Shown piece after piece: positions 17,605 to 28,207 of a stretch of DNA of 60,796 nt. Numbering within the stretch: position 1 is the stretch's first letter; the number at the start of each line of letters is the position of its first letter. The DNA comes from Pseudomonas palmensis (lineage in GTDB: Bacteria; Pseudomonadota; Gammaproteobacteria; Pseudomonadales; Pseudomonadaceae). Position numbers and translations under genes: made by a program. The DNA lies in NCBI RefSeq assembly GCF_017848315.1, contig NZ_JAFKEC010000029.1:1-60796 (forward strand), written 5' to 3'. The notes beneath the pieces were generated by a model. The model did not search any database and was not told where the DNA came from. It worked only from the letters and a program-made list of their open reading frames with translations.

Positions 17605-19070
17605 CAGTCTATTCCCAACTGTGTCCACAGCTCATCGATGCGTCGGGTGACGGCCTCGTCCTTGACGATGACACGCCCCCACTCGCGGGTGGTTTCGCCC
17701 GGCCACTTGTGGGTGGCATCCAGGCCCATCTTCGAGCCCAGGCCGGAAACCGGCGAGGCGAAGTCCAGGTAGTCGATCGGTGTGTTGTCGATCATCACGG
17801 TATCGCGCTTGGGGTCCATGCGCGTGGTGATGGCCCAGATCACGTCGTTCCAGTCCCGCGCGTTGATGTCGTCGTCGGTGACGATCACGAACTTGGTGTA
17901 CATGAACTGGCGCAGGAACGACCACACCCCCAGCATCACGCGCTTGGCGTGCCCTGGGTACTGTTTTTTCATGGTGACCACCGCCATGCGGTACGAGCAG
18001 CCTTCAGGCGGCAGGTAGAAGTCGGTGATCTCGGGGAACTGCTTCTGCAGGATCGGCACGAACACTTCGTTCAGCGCCACGCCCAGAATCGCCGGCTCGT
18101 CAGGCGGACGCCCGGTGTAGGTGCTGTGATAGATCGGCTTGGTGCGGTGGGTGATGCGCTCCACGGTGAACACCGGGAAGCTGTCGACCTCGTTGTAGTA
18201 GCCGGTGTGATCGCCATACGGGCCTTCGGGCGCCATCTCGCCGGGGTGGATCACGCCTTCGAGGATGATCTCGGCGGTGGCGGGCACCTGCAGGTCATTG
18301 CCGCGGCACTTGACCAGCTCGGTACGGTTGCCGCGCAGCAGGCCGGCGAAGGCGTACTCGGACAGGCTGTCGGGCACCGGGGTCACCGCGCCGAGGATGG
18401 TCGCCGGGTCGGCGCCCAGTGCCACGGCCACCGGGAACGGCTGGCCAGGGTGCTTCTCGCACCACTCGCGATAGTCCAGCGCGCCGCCACGGTGGCTCAA
18501 CCAGCGCATGATGACCTTGTTGCGGGCGATGACCTGCTGGCGATAAATACCCAGGTTCTGGCGGTCCTTGTTCGGACCTCGGGTCACGGTCAGGCCCCAG
18601 GTGATCAGCGGCGCCACGTCGCCCGGCCAGCAGTGCTGGATCGGCAGCGCGCCAAGATCGACGTCGTCCCCCTCGATCACCACGTCGTGGCAGGGCGCAT
18701 CCTTGACCACCTTGGGCGCCATCGAGATGACCTTCTTGAAGATCGGCAGCTTCGACCAGGCGTCCTTCAGCCCCTTGGGCGGCTCGGGCTCCTTGAGGAA
18801 GGCCAGCAGCTTGCCGATCTCGCGCAGTTCGCTGACCGACTCGGCGCCCATGCCCATGGCCACGCGCTCCGGGGTGCCGAACAGGTTGCCCAGCACCGGA
18901 ATGTCGTAACCGGTAGGGTTCTCGAACAGCAACGCCGGGCCCTTGGCACGCAGGGTGCGGTCGCAGACCTCGGTCATTTCCAGGATCGGGGAGATGGGGA
19001 CCTGAATGCGCTTGAGTTCGCCGCGCTGTTCCAGGCCGCGGATAAAGTCGCGCAAATCGCGATACTGCAT
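17604..19070 (-). CDS. ubiD: 4-hydroxy-3-polyprenylbenzoate decarboxylase
   Basis: Prenylated-FMN-dependent decarboxylase of 488 residues in ubiquinone synthesis. The N-terminus [20 protein letters not shown] is typical, and the family blocks [35 protein letters not shown] and [17 protein letters not shown] are present; the last two hold the catalytic Glu/Asp and metal site. I start at ATG 19070; a longer open frame upstream is not homologous. It is followed immediately by the 2Fe-2S flavin reductase. The partner flavin prenyltransferase UbiX is not in the window. Confidence 0.95.
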   Translation of the reverse strand: MQYRDLRDFIRGLEQRGELKRIQVPISPILEMTEVCDRTLRAKGPALLFENPTGYDIPVLGNLFGTPERVAMGMGAESVSELREIGKLLAFLKEPEPPKGLKDAWSKLPIFKKVISMAPKVVKDAPCHDVVIEGDDVDLGALPIQHCWPGDVAPLITWGLTVTRGPNKDRQNLGIYRQQVIARNKVIMRWLSHRGGALDYREWCEKHPGQPFPVAVALGADPATILGAVTPVPDSLSEYAFAGLLRGNRTELVKCRGNDLQVPATAEIILEGVIHPGEMAPEGPYGDHTGYYNEVDSFPVFTVERITHRTKPIYHSTYTGRPPDEPAILGVALNEVFVPILQKQFPEITDFYLPPEGCSYRMAVVTMKKQYPGHAKRVMLGVWSFLRQFMYTKFVIVTDDDINARDWNDVIWAITTRMDPKRDTVMIDNTPIDYLDFASPVSGLGSKMGLDATHKWPGETTREWGRVIVKDEAVTRRIDELWTQLGID

Positions 19071-19155
19071 GCGGGAGCCTCGTGTTCGCCGTAGCGGTCG
19101 GGGTGCAAAGTGTAGCGCCGAACCCCGCCCGCCAGAATAGACAATGTACAGATAG

Positions 19156-19180
19156 CAAAAAGCCGGGTTTCCCCGGCTCT
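19156..19180 (-). terminator. Rho gene intrinsic terminator
   Basis: On the minus strand, 16 bases after the rho stop, a stem AGCCGGG / CCCGGCT with a short loop (19161-19178) is followed by five thymines. Confidence 0.8.
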
Positions 19181-19195
19181 TGCGTACCGCCCGTG

Positions 19196-20455
19196 TTACT
19201 TGCGCTTCATCGACAGGAAGAACTCGTCGTTGGTCTTGGTCTGCTTGAGCTTGTCGACCAGGAACTCGATGGCGGCGATCTCGTCCATCGGGTGCAGCAG
19301 CTTGCGCAGGATCCACATGCGCTGCAGCTCGTCGTCGGCGGTCAGCAGCTCTTCGCGACGGGTACCCGAACGGTTGATGTTGATGGCCGGGAACACGCGC
19401 TTCTCGGCAATGCGACGGTCCAGGGGCAGTTCCATGTTGCCGGTACCCTTGAACTCTTCGTAGATCACTTCGTCCATCTTCGAGCCGGTCTCGACCAGCG
19501 CGGTGGCGATGATGGTCAGCGAACCGCCTTCCTCGATGTTACGTGCAGCACCGAAGAAACGCTTCGGCTTCTCCAGGGCGTGGGCGTCGACACCACCGGT
19601 CAGCACCTTGCCGGAGCTCGGGATCACGGTGTTGTAGGCACGGGCCAGACGAGTGATCGAGTCGAGCAGGATGACCACGTCCTTCTTGTGCTCGACCAGG
19701 CGCTTGGCCTTCTCGATGACCATCTCGGCCACTTGCACGTGACGGGTTGGCGGCTCGTCGAAGGTGGAGGCGACCACTTCGCCGCGCACGGTGCGCTGCA
19801 TCTCGGTCACTTCTTCCGGGCGCTCGTCGATCAGCAGCACGATCAGGTGGCACTCGGGGTTGTTGCGGGTGATGTTGGCCGCGATGTTCTGCAGCATGAT
19901 GGTCTTGCCCGCTTTCGGCGGGGCGACGATCAGGCCGCGCTGGCCCTTGCCGATCGGCGCGCACAGGTCGATGACGCGACCGGTGAGGTCTTCGGTGGAA
20001 CCGTTGCCGGCTTCCATCTTCAGGCGCTTGTTCGGGAACAACGGCGTCAGGTTTTCGAAGAGGATCTTGTTCTTCGCGTTTTCCGGACGGTCGTAGTTGA
20101 TGGTGTCGACCTTGAGCAGCGCGAAGTAGCGCTCGCCTTCTTTGGGCGGGCGGATCTTGCCGACGATGGTGTCACCGGTACGCAGGTTGAAGCGACGAAT
20201 CTGGCTGGGCGAGACATAGATGTCGTCCGGGCCGGCCAGGTACGAAGCGTCAGCCGAACGCAGGAAGCCGAAACCGTCCTGGAGAATCTCCAGCACGCCG
20301 TCACCGGAGATTTCCTCGCCGCTTTTCGCGTGCTTTTTCAACAGGGAGAAAATCACGTCCTGCTTGCGCGAACGGGCCATATTTTCTATGCCCATCTGTT
20401 CGGCCAATTCGAGCAGATCGGTAATCGGCTTTTGCTTGAGTTCAGTCAGATTCAT
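19196..20455 (-). CDS. rho: Transcription termination factor Rho
   Basis: Hexameric RNA-dependent ATPase/helicase of 419 residues, the normal length in pseudomonads. It begins [20 protein letters not shown] (N-terminal helical domain), continues with the cold-shock-like RNA site (DGFGFLRS, about 61-68), and has the Walker A loop APPKAGKT near 178-185, Walker [17 protein letters not shown] and the Q-loop region. An in-frame upstream extension lacks similarity, so ATG 20455 is used. It lies downstream of trxA with a 230-base leader, as in E. coli and P. aeruginosa, where rho is autoregulated. Confidence 0.97.
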   Translation of the reverse strand: MNLTELKQKPITDLLELAEQMGIENMARSRKQDVIFSLLKKHAKSGEEISGDGVLEILQDGFGFLRSADASYLAGPDDIYVSPSQIRRFNLRTGDTIVGKIRPPKEGERYFALLKVDTINYDRPENAKNKILFENLTPLFPNKRLKMEAGNGSTEDLTGRVIDLCAPIGKGQRGLIVAPPKAGKTIMLQNIAANITRNNPECHLIVLLIDERPEEVTEMQRTVRGEVVASTFDEPPTRHVQVAEMVIEKAKRLVEHKKDVVILLDSITRLARAYNTVIPSSGKVLTGGVDAHALEKPKRFFGAARNIEEGGSLTIIATALVETGSKMDEVIYEEFKGTGNMELPLDRRIAEKRVFPAININRSGTRREELLTADDELQRMWILRKLLHPMDEIAAIEFLVDKLKQTKTNDEFFLSMKRK

Positions 20456-20488
20456 AAGGGGAATGACGTAATCATGTAAGAAGGGGGA

Positions 20489-20507
20489 ATTAAGCTTCTG
20501 GCTTAAT
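20489..20507 (-). promoter_or_regulatory. Hairpin in the rho leader
   Basis: ATTAAGC and GCTTAAT (20489-20495, 20501-20507) form a perfect seven-base stem with a five-base loop about 35 bases before the rho start. The rho leader is known to mediate autoregulation in other bacteria; the role of this hairpin is inferred. Confidence 0.4.
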
Positions 20508-20652
20508 GAAGCCGCGCCGCAGAGAAGGCGACAGGATCGCGTACTAATTCGAATTGAGGTGCGTCGGCGACGGCGTGCAGGGGGCACTGAAAGAAACAGT
20601 GCGAGGCCGAATGTATCACTTGCATTTTCTGGCGTCTAGTCACCAGACAGAG

Positions 20653-20679
20653 AAAAGCCCCGACGAATGCGGGGCTTTT
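20653..20679 (-). terminator. trxA intrinsic terminator
   Basis: Stem AAAAGCCCCG / CGGGGCTTTT (20653-20662 and 20670-20679) with a seven-base loop, seven bases beyond the trxA stop. Adenines and thymines on both flanks could let it work in both directions. Confidence 0.85.
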
Positions 20680-20685
20680 TTCGAC

Positions 20686-21015
20686 TCAGATATTGGCGTC
20701 GAGGAACGCCTGCAGCTGAGACTTGGACAATGCGCCGACCTTGGTCGCCTCGACATTGCCGTTCTTGAACAGCATCAGCGTCGGGATGCCACGCACGCCG
20801 TGCTTGGCTGGGGTTTCCTGGTTTTCGTCGATGTTCAGCTTGGCGACGGTCAGTTTGCCCTCGTAGGTAGCGGCGATGTCGTCCAGAACCGGAGCGATCA
20901 TTTTGCATGGGCCGCACCATTCAGCCCAGTAGTCGACCAGCACCGGACCTTCAGCCTTGAGCACGTCGGCTTCGAAGGTGGCGTCGGTGACGTGTTTGAT
21001 AAGATCGCTGCTCAT
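20686..21015 (-). CDS. trxA: Thioredoxin 1
   Basis: Cytosolic protein-disulfide reductase of 109 residues. The redox-active WCGPC is at residues 33-37 and the cis-proline loop is in [31 protein letters not shown] is the expected N-terminus, so ATG 21015 is preferred to upstream starts; GGAGACTTCC-like sequence lies before it. It is followed by its own terminator and then rho, and is divergent from ppx. Confidence 0.97.
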   Translation of the reverse strand: MSSDLIKHVTDATFEADVLKAEGPVLVDYWAEWCGPCKMIAPVLDDIAATYEGKLTVAKLNIDENQETPAKHGVRGIPTLMLFKNGNVEATKVGALSKSQLQAFLDANI

Positions 21016-21131
21016 GGAAGTCTCCAAGGTCGTAAGCAAAAAAACGTGGCCCATCATAGCCGCCATCGCCGTAGACAGGAAGCCACGCGCGATTGACTGT
21101 AACTATAGTTGTGCGAGACGTTGCATATCGA

Positions 21132-21149
21132 CTGTCACACAAAAGTCAT
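21132..21149 (+). promoter_or_regulatory. Possible PhoB box upstream of ppx
   Basis: CTGTCAC-ACAA-AAGTCAT resembles the direct repeat of a Pho box (two CTGTCAT-like heptamers separated by four A/T-rich bases): six of seven and five of seven matches. It points toward ppx, about 107 bases before the start codon. No clear -10 hexamer was found, so the assignment is tentative. Confidence 0.35.
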
Positions 21150-21255
21150 AAAAAAGACTCGCAACTGCGTCAGGTCAAGCCTTGCCACACTGCGCGTTGG
21201 CGTCGGCGGCGGATCGTGGCACGATTGCCGGGTTATCGACCGAGAACCCATCACC

Positions 21256-22758
21256 ATGCCGCAAAACCCAGCCAAGAATCTGTCCCTGATAGCCGCCATC
21301 GACCTGGGCTCCAACAGTTTTCACATGGTCGTGGCCAAGGCCCACCACAACGACATTCGCATCCTGGAGCGGTTGGGGGAAAAGGTTCAGCTGGCCGCCG
21401 GCATCGACGAAGAGCGCCAGCTCAGCGAAGAGTCCATGCAACGCGGGCTCGACTGTCTCAAGCGCTTCGCCCAGCTGATCAACGGCATGCCTGACGGCGC
21501 GGTGCGCATCGTCGGCACCAACGCCTTGCGCGAAGCGCGCAACCGCGGCGAATTCATCCGCCGCGCCGAAGCCATTCTCGGACACCCGGTGGAGGTGATT
21601 TCCGGCCGTGAAGAAGCACGCCTGATCTACCTGGGCGTCTCCCACACCCTGGCCGACACCCCCGGCAAGCGCCTGGTGGCCGACATCGGCGGCGGCAGTA
21701 CCGAATTCATCATCGGCCAGCGCTTCGAGCCCCTGCTGCGCGAAAGCCTGCAGATGGGCTGCGTTAGCTTCACCCAGCGTTACTTTCGCGACGGCAAGAT
21801 CACCCCGGCGCGCTATGCCCAGGCCTACACCGCCGCGCGCCTGGAGCTGATGAGCATCGAGAATGCCCTGCACCGCCTGACCTGGGATGAAGCCATCGGC
21901 TCCTCGGGCACCATCCGCGCCATCGGCCTGGCCCTGAAGGCCGGCGGCATGGGCAACGGCGAGGTCAACGCCGAAGGTCTGGCCTGGCTCAAGCGCAAAC
22001 TGTTCAAGCTGGGCGATACCGACAAGATCGATTTCGAAGGGGTCAAGCCCGACCGGCGCACCATCTTCCCGGCGGGCCTGGCGATCCTGGAGGCGATCTT
22101 CGACGCGCTGGAACTGCAACGCATGGACCACTGCGAAGGTGCCCTGCGCGAAGGCGTGCTGTACGACCTGCTGGGCCGCCACCACCACGAAGACGTGCGC
22201 GAACGCACCCTGACCTCGCTGATGGAGCGCTACCACGTCGACCAGGGGCAGGCGGCACGGGTCGAGCGCAAGGCGCTGCATGCCTTCGACCAGGTGGCCA
22301 AGGCGTGGGATCTTGAAGACGGGATCTGGCGCGAACTGCTGGGCTGGGCGGCCAAGGTGCACGAAGTGGGGCTGGACATCGCCCACTATCATTACCACAA
22401 GCACGGCGCCTACCTGATCGAGCACTCCGACCTGGCCGGCTTCTCCCGTGAAGACCAGCAGATGCTGGCACTGCTGGTGCGCGGGCACCGGCGCAACATC
22501 CCCAAGGACAAGTTCGCCGAATTCGGCGACGACGGCGTGAAGCTGATTCGTCTGTGCGTGCTGCTGCGCTTCGCGATCCTGTTCCACCACATCCGCGGCA
22601 CCCAGCAGATGCCGACGGTCAAGCTGCATGCCGCCGGCCAGAGCCTGGATGTGGAGTTCCCGGCCGGCTGGCTGGAACAGAACCAGCTGACCCAGGCCGA
22701 TTTCGGCCTGGAAGCCGAATGGCTGGCCCGGGTCGGCTTTACCCTCAGCGTACGATAA
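21256..22758 (+). CDS. ppx: Exopolyphosphatase
   Basis: ASKHA-fold phosphatase of 500 residues that releases phosphate from the ends of polyphosphate and may act on pppGpp. Phosphate-1 motif [15 protein letters not shown] lies near residues 13-27, phosphate-2 [13 protein letters not shown] near 148-160, and the C-terminal HD-like region has [21 protein letters not shown] start at ATG 21256 (MPQNPAKN), the family start. It converges on ppk and their coding ends overlap by 14 bases, unlike E. coli, where ppk and ppx form one operon. Confidence 0.95.
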   Translation: MPQNPAKNLSLIAAIDLGSNSFHMVVAKAHHNDIRILERLGEKVQLAAGIDEERQLSEESMQRGLDCLKRFAQLINGMPDGAVRIVGTNALREARNRGEFIRRAEAILGHPVEVISGREEARLIYLGVSHTLADTPGKRLVADIGGGSTEFIIGQRFEPLLRESLQMGCVSFTQRYFRDGKITPARYAQAYTAARLELMSIENALHRLTWDEAIGSSGTIRAIGLALKAGGMGNGEVNAEGLAWLKRKLFKLGDTDKIDFEGVKPDRRTIFPAGLAILEAIFDALELQRMDHCEGALREGVLYDLLGRHHHEDVRERTLTSLMERYHVDQGQAARVERKALHAFDQVAKAWDLEDGIWRELLGWAAKVHEVGLDIAHYHYHKHGAYLIEHSDLAGFSREDQQMLALLVRGHRRNIPKDKFAEFGDDGVKLIRLCVLLRFAILFHHIRGTQQMPTVKLHAAGQSLDVEFPAGWLEQNQLTQADFGLEAEWLARVGFTLSVR

Positions 22759-24979
22759 GCACCGGGTTGCTCAGGCGCTCGAGCAGAGTGGCCTGGGCAC
22801 TGCGCGGGTTCTGGTTGCCGGTCGGCGTGCTGCGCACATAGCGGCCGTCCGACTGCAGCAGCCACGCGTGGGTGTTGTCGGTCAGGTACCCCTCCAGCTC
22901 CTTCTTCACCCGCAGGATCAGCTTCTTGCCCTCCACCGGGAAGCAGGTCTCGACACGCTTGTCGAGGTTGCGCTCCATCCAGTCGGCACTGGAAAGGAAC
23001 ATCTGCTCTTCCCCGCCATTGAGGAAGTAGAACGCCCGGGTGTGTTCCAGGAAACGCCCGATGATCGAGCGCACGTGGATGTTGTGCGAAACGCCCGGAA
23101 TGCCCGGACGCAGGCAGCACATGCCACGCACCACCAGGTCGATGCGCACGCCCGACTGGCTGGCCTTGTACAACGCCTTGATGATCTTGGGGTCGGTCAG
23201 CGAGTTGAACTTGGCGATGATGTGCGCCGGCTTGCCTTCCAGGGCGAACTGGGTCTCGCGCGCGATCATGTCGAGCATGCCCTTCTTGAGGGTGAACGGC
23301 GCGTGCAGCAGCTTCTTCATGCGCAGGGTCTTGCCCATGCCGATCAGCTGGCTGAACAGCTTGCCGACGTCCTCGCACAAGGCGTCGTCGGAGGTCAGCA
23401 GGCTGTAGTCGGTGTACAGGCGGGCGTTGCCGGCGTGGTAGTTGCCGGTACCCAGGTGCGCATAACGCACGATCTCGCCGGCCTCGCGCCGCAGAATCAG
23501 CATCATCTTGGCGTGGGTCTTGAACCCGACCACGCCATAGATCACCACCGCACCCGCCGCTTGCAGGCGGCTGGCCATCTGCAGGTTGGACTCTTCGTCG
23601 AAACGCGCGCGCAATTCGATCACCGCGGTGACCTCCTTGCCGTTACGCGCCGCATCCACCAGCGCGTCGACGATCTCGGAGTTGGCGCCGCTGCGGTACA
23701 GGGTCTGGCGCACGGCCAGCACGTGCGGGTCTTTCGCCGCCTGACGCAGCAGGTCGACCACCGGGGTGAACGACTCGAAGGGGTGCATCAGCAGGATGTC
23801 CTGCTTGCTGATGACACTGAAAATGTTCTCGCTGTTCTGCAACAGCTTGGGAATCGCCGGAGTGAACGGCGTGTACTGCAGCTCCGGGTGGCTGTCCAGG
23901 CTGGTGATGCTGAACAGGCGCGTGAGGTTGACCGGGCCATTGACCTGGTACACCTCGTGCTCGCTCAGGCTGAACTGCTTGAGCAGGTAGTCGGACAGGT
24001 GCTTGGGACAGGTATCGGCCACTTCCAGGCGCACCGCATCGCCATAGCGACGCGAGAACAGCTCGCCACGCAGGGCGCGGGCCAGGTCTTCGACGTCCTC
24101 GGAGTCCAGCGCCAGGTCGGCGTTGCGGGTCAGACGGAACTGGTAGCAGCCCTTGACCTTCATGCCCTGGAACAGGTCGTCGGCGTGCGCATGGATCATC
24201 GACGACAGGAACACGTAGTTGTCGCCGGGGCCACCGACGTCTTCCGGCACCTTGATCACCCGCGGCAGCAGACGCGGCGCCGGAATGATCGCCAGGCCCG
24301 AATCACGACCGAACGCATCGATGCCTTCGAGCTCGACGATGAAGTTCAGGCTCTTGTTCACCAGCAGCGGGAACGGGTGGGTCGGGTCCAGGCCGATCGG
24401 GGTAATGATCGGCGCGATCTCGTCGCGGAAGTAGCGGCGCACCCAGGTCTTGAGCTTGGTGGTCCAGTGTCGCCGGCGGATGAAGCGAATCTGGTGCTTT
24501 TCCAGCTCCGGCAGCAGCACGTCGTTGAGGATCGCGTACTGGCGGTCCACTTCGCTGTGCACCAGCTCGCTGATGCGCGCCAGCGCCTGGTGCGGCTGCA
24601 GGCCGTCGGCGCCGGCCTGCTCGCGAGCGAAGGTGATCTGCTTCTTCAGGCCCGCCACACGAATTTCGAAGAACTCATCCAGGTTGCTGGAAAAGATCAG
24701 CAGGAACTTCAGTCGCTCCAGCAGCGGGTAGGACTCGTCCAGCGCCTGCTCCAGCACGCGGATGTTGAACTGCAGCTGGGACAATTCGCGATGGATGTAC
24801 AGGCTGCTGTCGTCCAGGCCCGGCACGGCAATCGCCGGCACCGCCGGGGCCGGAGCCACCACGGGCGCCTCGGCTTCGACCACCGGCGCGGGCTCGAGGT
24901 CCGGCGGGGTTTCGACCAGTTGCTCGGGCACCGGCTGGGCATCCTTCACTTCGACTTCGGTAAGTGCTTCGTTATTCAT
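22745..24979 (-). CDS. ppk: Polyphosphate kinase 1
   Basis: Membrane-associated enzyme of 744 residues that polymerises ATP gamma-phosphate into polyphosphate. A Glu/Pro/Ala-rich extension of about 50 residues precedes the family start ([20 protein letters not shown]). The phospholipase-D-like domains carry [11 protein letters not shown] and [20 protein letters not shown], the latter with the histidine that is autophosphorylated in the family, and [20 protein letters not shown]. The gene follows hemB by 19 bases and is probably co-transcribed with it. It converges on ppx with a 14-base overlap. Confidence 0.95.
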   Translation of the reverse strand: MNNEALTEVEVKDAQPVPEQLVETPPDLEPAPVVEAEAPVVAPAPAVPAIAVPGLDDSSLYIHRELSQLQFNIRVLEQALDESYPLLERLKFLLIFSSNLDEFFEIRVAGLKKQITFAREQAGADGLQPHQALARISELVHSEVDRQYAILNDVLLPELEKHQIRFIRRRHWTTKLKTWVRRYFRDEIAPIITPIGLDPTHPFPLLVNKSLNFIVELEGIDAFGRDSGLAIIPAPRLLPRVIKVPEDVGGPGDNYVFLSSMIHAHADDLFQGMKVKGCYQFRLTRNADLALDSEDVEDLARALRGELFSRRYGDAVRLEVADTCPKHLSDYLLKQFSLSEHEVYQVNGPVNLTRLFSITSLDSHPELQYTPFTPAIPKLLQNSENIFSVISKQDILLMHPFESFTPVVDLLRQAAKDPHVLAVRQTLYRSGANSEIVDALVDAARNGKEVTAVIELRARFDEESNLQMASRLQAAGAVVIYGVVGFKTHAKMMLILRREAGEIVRYAHLGTGNYHAGNARLYTDYSLLTSDDALCEDVGKLFSQLIGMGKTLRMKKLLHAPFTLKKGMLDMIARETQFALEGKPAHIIAKFNSLTDPKIIKALYKASQSGVRIDLVVRGMCCLRPGIPGVSHNIHVRSIIGRFLEHTRAFYFLNGGEEQMFLSSADWMERNLDKRVETCFPVEGKKLILRVKKELEGYLTDNTHAWLLQSDGRYVRSTPTGNQNPRSAQATLLERLSNPVLIVR

Positions 24980-24998
24980 CTAGCGTTCCTGAAGGGCG

Positions 24999-26135
<1,137 letters not shown>

Positions 26136-26216
26136 TCACGTCGAGACACATTTGGACACTTTCCCTAAAGCCTCCCAGGGGGTAGGCTGCGCGTTCATTT
26201 CGCCAGCACCCAGAAA

Positions 26217-26858
26217 ATGCTTGAACAATTCCTGCAGGATTTCGGCTATTTTGCCCTTTTTCTAGGCACCTTTTTTGAAGGTGAGACCATACTGGTTCTC
26301 GCCGGATTTCTTGCGTTCCGTGGCTACATGGATATCAACATGGTGGTGCTGGTTGCCTTCTTCGGCAGCTATGCCGGCGACCAGCTGTGGTACTTCATGG
26401 GGCGTCGTCACGGGCGCAAGCTGCTGGCGCGCAAGCCGCGCTGGCAGATGATGGGGGACCGTGCGCTGGAGCACATCCGCCGCCACCCCGACATCTGGGT
26501 GCTGAGTTTCCGTTTCGTCTACGGCCTGCGCACGGTGATGCCCGTGGCCATCGGCCTGTCCGGCTACCCGCCGCGCCGCTACCTGCTGCTCAACGGCATC
26601 GGTGCCGCGGTATGGGCACTGGCCCTGGGCGCGGCCGCCTACCACTTCGGCGCCATCCTCGAAGGGCTGCTGGGCAACGTGAAGAAGTACGAGCTGTGGG
26701 TACTCGGTGCCCTGGTGGTACTGGGCGCCCTGCTGTGGCTGCGCCGGCGCTTCAAGGCCGCCCGCATTGCCCGCCAGGAAGCCGCCGAGGCCCAGGCCGA
26801 ACAGGCGCGGGCCCAGGCCCGGGAGCAGCACACTGGCGAAGGTGGCGACCGGCCATAG
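26217..26858 (+). CDS. DedA/VTT family membrane protein
   Basis: Inner-membrane protein of 213 residues from the DedA family, whose members are implicated in recycling polyprenyl phosphate or in lipid flipping. It has the family features FLGTFFEGETILVLAGFLA, YAGDQLWYFMGRRHG and the re-entrant/charged FRFVYGLRTVMPVAIGLSG, with about five hydrophobic spans. The last 35 residues are an Arg/Ala/Gln-rich cytoplasmic tail. It is divergent from hemB and separated from elbB by about 115 bases. Confidence 0.9.
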   Translation: MLEQFLQDFGYFALFLGTFFEGETILVLAGFLAFRGYMDINMVVLVAFFGSYAGDQLWYFMGRRHGRKLLARKPRWQMMGDRALEHIRRHPDIWVLSFRFVYGLRTVMPVAIGLSGYPPRRYLLLNGIGAAVWALALGAAAYHFGAILEGLLGNVKKYELWVLGALVVLGALLWLRRRFKAARIARQEAAEAQAEQARAQAREQHTGEGGDRP

Positions 26859-26974
26859 GCCTGGCTGCTCGCTCTCACGACTGAACACTCCCCCTGCATT
26901 GCGATCTATGTAGAGAGCCTGGCGAGAATGGCCAAATCAGGGGACATTTAGCGCCTTGAACGGGAGTAGTGAGC

Positions 26975-27643
26975 ATGACCAAGAAAAAAGTTGCGGTGAT
27001 CCTTTCCGGTTGCGGTGTGTACGACGGTGCCGAAATTCACGAGAGCGTCATCACCCTGCTGCGCCTTGACCAGCGTGGCGCCCAGGTGCAGTGCTTTGCG
27101 CCAAACATCGCGCAGATGCATGTGATCAACCACCTTACCGGCGAAGAGATGCCCGAAACGCGCAACGTGCTGGTGGAGTCGGCGCGCATTGCGCGCGGCG
27201 AGGTCAAGGACCTGCGTGAAGCGAATGCGGACGACTTCGACGCACTGATCGTGCCCGGTGGCTTCGGCGCTGCGAAAAACCTCTCCAACTTCGCCGTGGA
27301 AGGCGACAAATGCTCGGTCAACCCCGATGTGCTCGCACTGGCCGAAGCCTTCGCCGAAGCGGGCAAGCCGGTGGGCCTGATCTGCATTTCGCCGGCCCTG
27401 GCGGCCAAGATCTACGGGCCAGGCGTGGTCTGCACCATCGGCAACGATGCCGACACCAGCGCGGCCGTGGTCAAGATGGGCGGCACCCATGAAGAATGCG
27501 ATGTGCACGACATCGTCGAAGACACTCAGCGCAAGCTGGTCAGCACCCCCGCCTACATGCTGGCGCAGAGCATCGGCGAGGCGGCGGGCGGGATCTACAA
27601 GCTGGTCGACCGGGTGCTGGAACTGACCCACGAGGCCGACTGA
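26975..27643 (+). CDS. elbB: Isoprenoid biosynthesis glyoxalase ElbB
   Basis: A 222-residue DJ-1/PfpI superfamily protein. Family hallmarks are KKVAVILSGCGVYDGAEIHE at the start, DALIVPGGFGAAKNLSNFA and GLICISPALAAKIYG, where the Cys of LICIS is the nucleophile elbow. E. coli ElbB has glyoxalase activity; its link to isoprenoids is historical. ATG 26975 is preferred (GGGAG eight bases before); a GTG two codons earlier is also open. The 3' end is four bases from that of the convergent yaiI gene. Confidence 0.9.
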   Translation: MTKKKVAVILSGCGVYDGAEIHESVITLLRLDQRGAQVQCFAPNIAQMHVINHLTGEEMPETRNVLVESARIARGEVKDLREANADDFDALIVPGGFGAAKNLSNFAVEGDKCSVNPDVLALAEAFAEAGKPVGLICISPALAAKIYGPGVVCTIGNDADTSAAVVKMGGTHEECDVHDIVEDTQRKLVSTPAYMLAQSIGEAAGGIYKLVDRVLELTHEAD

Positions 27644-27647
27644 GGCA

Positions 27648-28109
27648 TCACTGCGGGTAGGCGCGTGCCAACCGCGTGAGAATGCGGTCCAGCGCATTGG
27701 CGAAGGCCTGTTTCTCACGCTCGCCGTAGGGCGCCTGCCCACCACCGACCTGGCCCTGCTCGCGCAGGTCGGTGAACAGGTTGCGCACCGCCAGCCGCTC
27801 GCCCATGTTGCGCTCGTCGAATTCGCGGCCACGCGGATCGAGCGCGGCCACCCCCTTCTTGACCAGCCGATCGGCCAGCGGCACATCGCTGCAGATCACC
27901 AACTCGCCGGGCACGGCGTGTTCCACCAGGTAGTCGTCGGCAGCATCCGGCCCACTGGGCACCACGATGAGCCTGACGCAGGCAAAGGCCGGCTTGATCT
28001 GGCCCTGACCGGCGACCAGCACCACCTCGAACTGGCGCTTGAGGGCAAATTTGACCAGTTGGTCCTTGGCCGCCTTGGGGCAGGCATCGGCGTCGATCCA
28101 GACACGCAT
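27648..28109 (-). CDS. yaiI: YaiI/YqxD family PIN-like protein (UPF0178)
   Basis: A 153-residue protein of the UPF0178 family with a NYN/PIN-like nuclease fold. It begins RVWIDADACPKAAKDQLVKF, with acidic residues at the predicted metal site, and contains GPDAADDYLVEH and VICSDVPLADRLVKKG, which supply the remaining acidic residues. Nuclease activity is inferred from the fold and not shown for the family as far as I know. A much longer frame extends upstream, but it overlaps the iron-permease gene and is a shadow. Confidence 0.88.
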   Translation of the reverse strand: MRVWIDADACPKAAKDQLVKFALKRQFEVVLVAGQGQIKPAFACVRLIVVPSGPDAADDYLVEHAVPGELVICSDVPLADRLVKKGVAALDPRGREFDERNMGERLAVRNLFTDLREQGQVGGGQAPYGEREKQAFANALDRILTRLARAYPQ

Positions 28110-28207
28110 GGTTGGGTTATCCACCGCAAAGAGAACAAGGCGCACAGTATCCCTGCATTGGCGCGGCGTTGCAGCATTCGCCGACAAGCCAGCGCAGGGG
28201 CCCTCGA

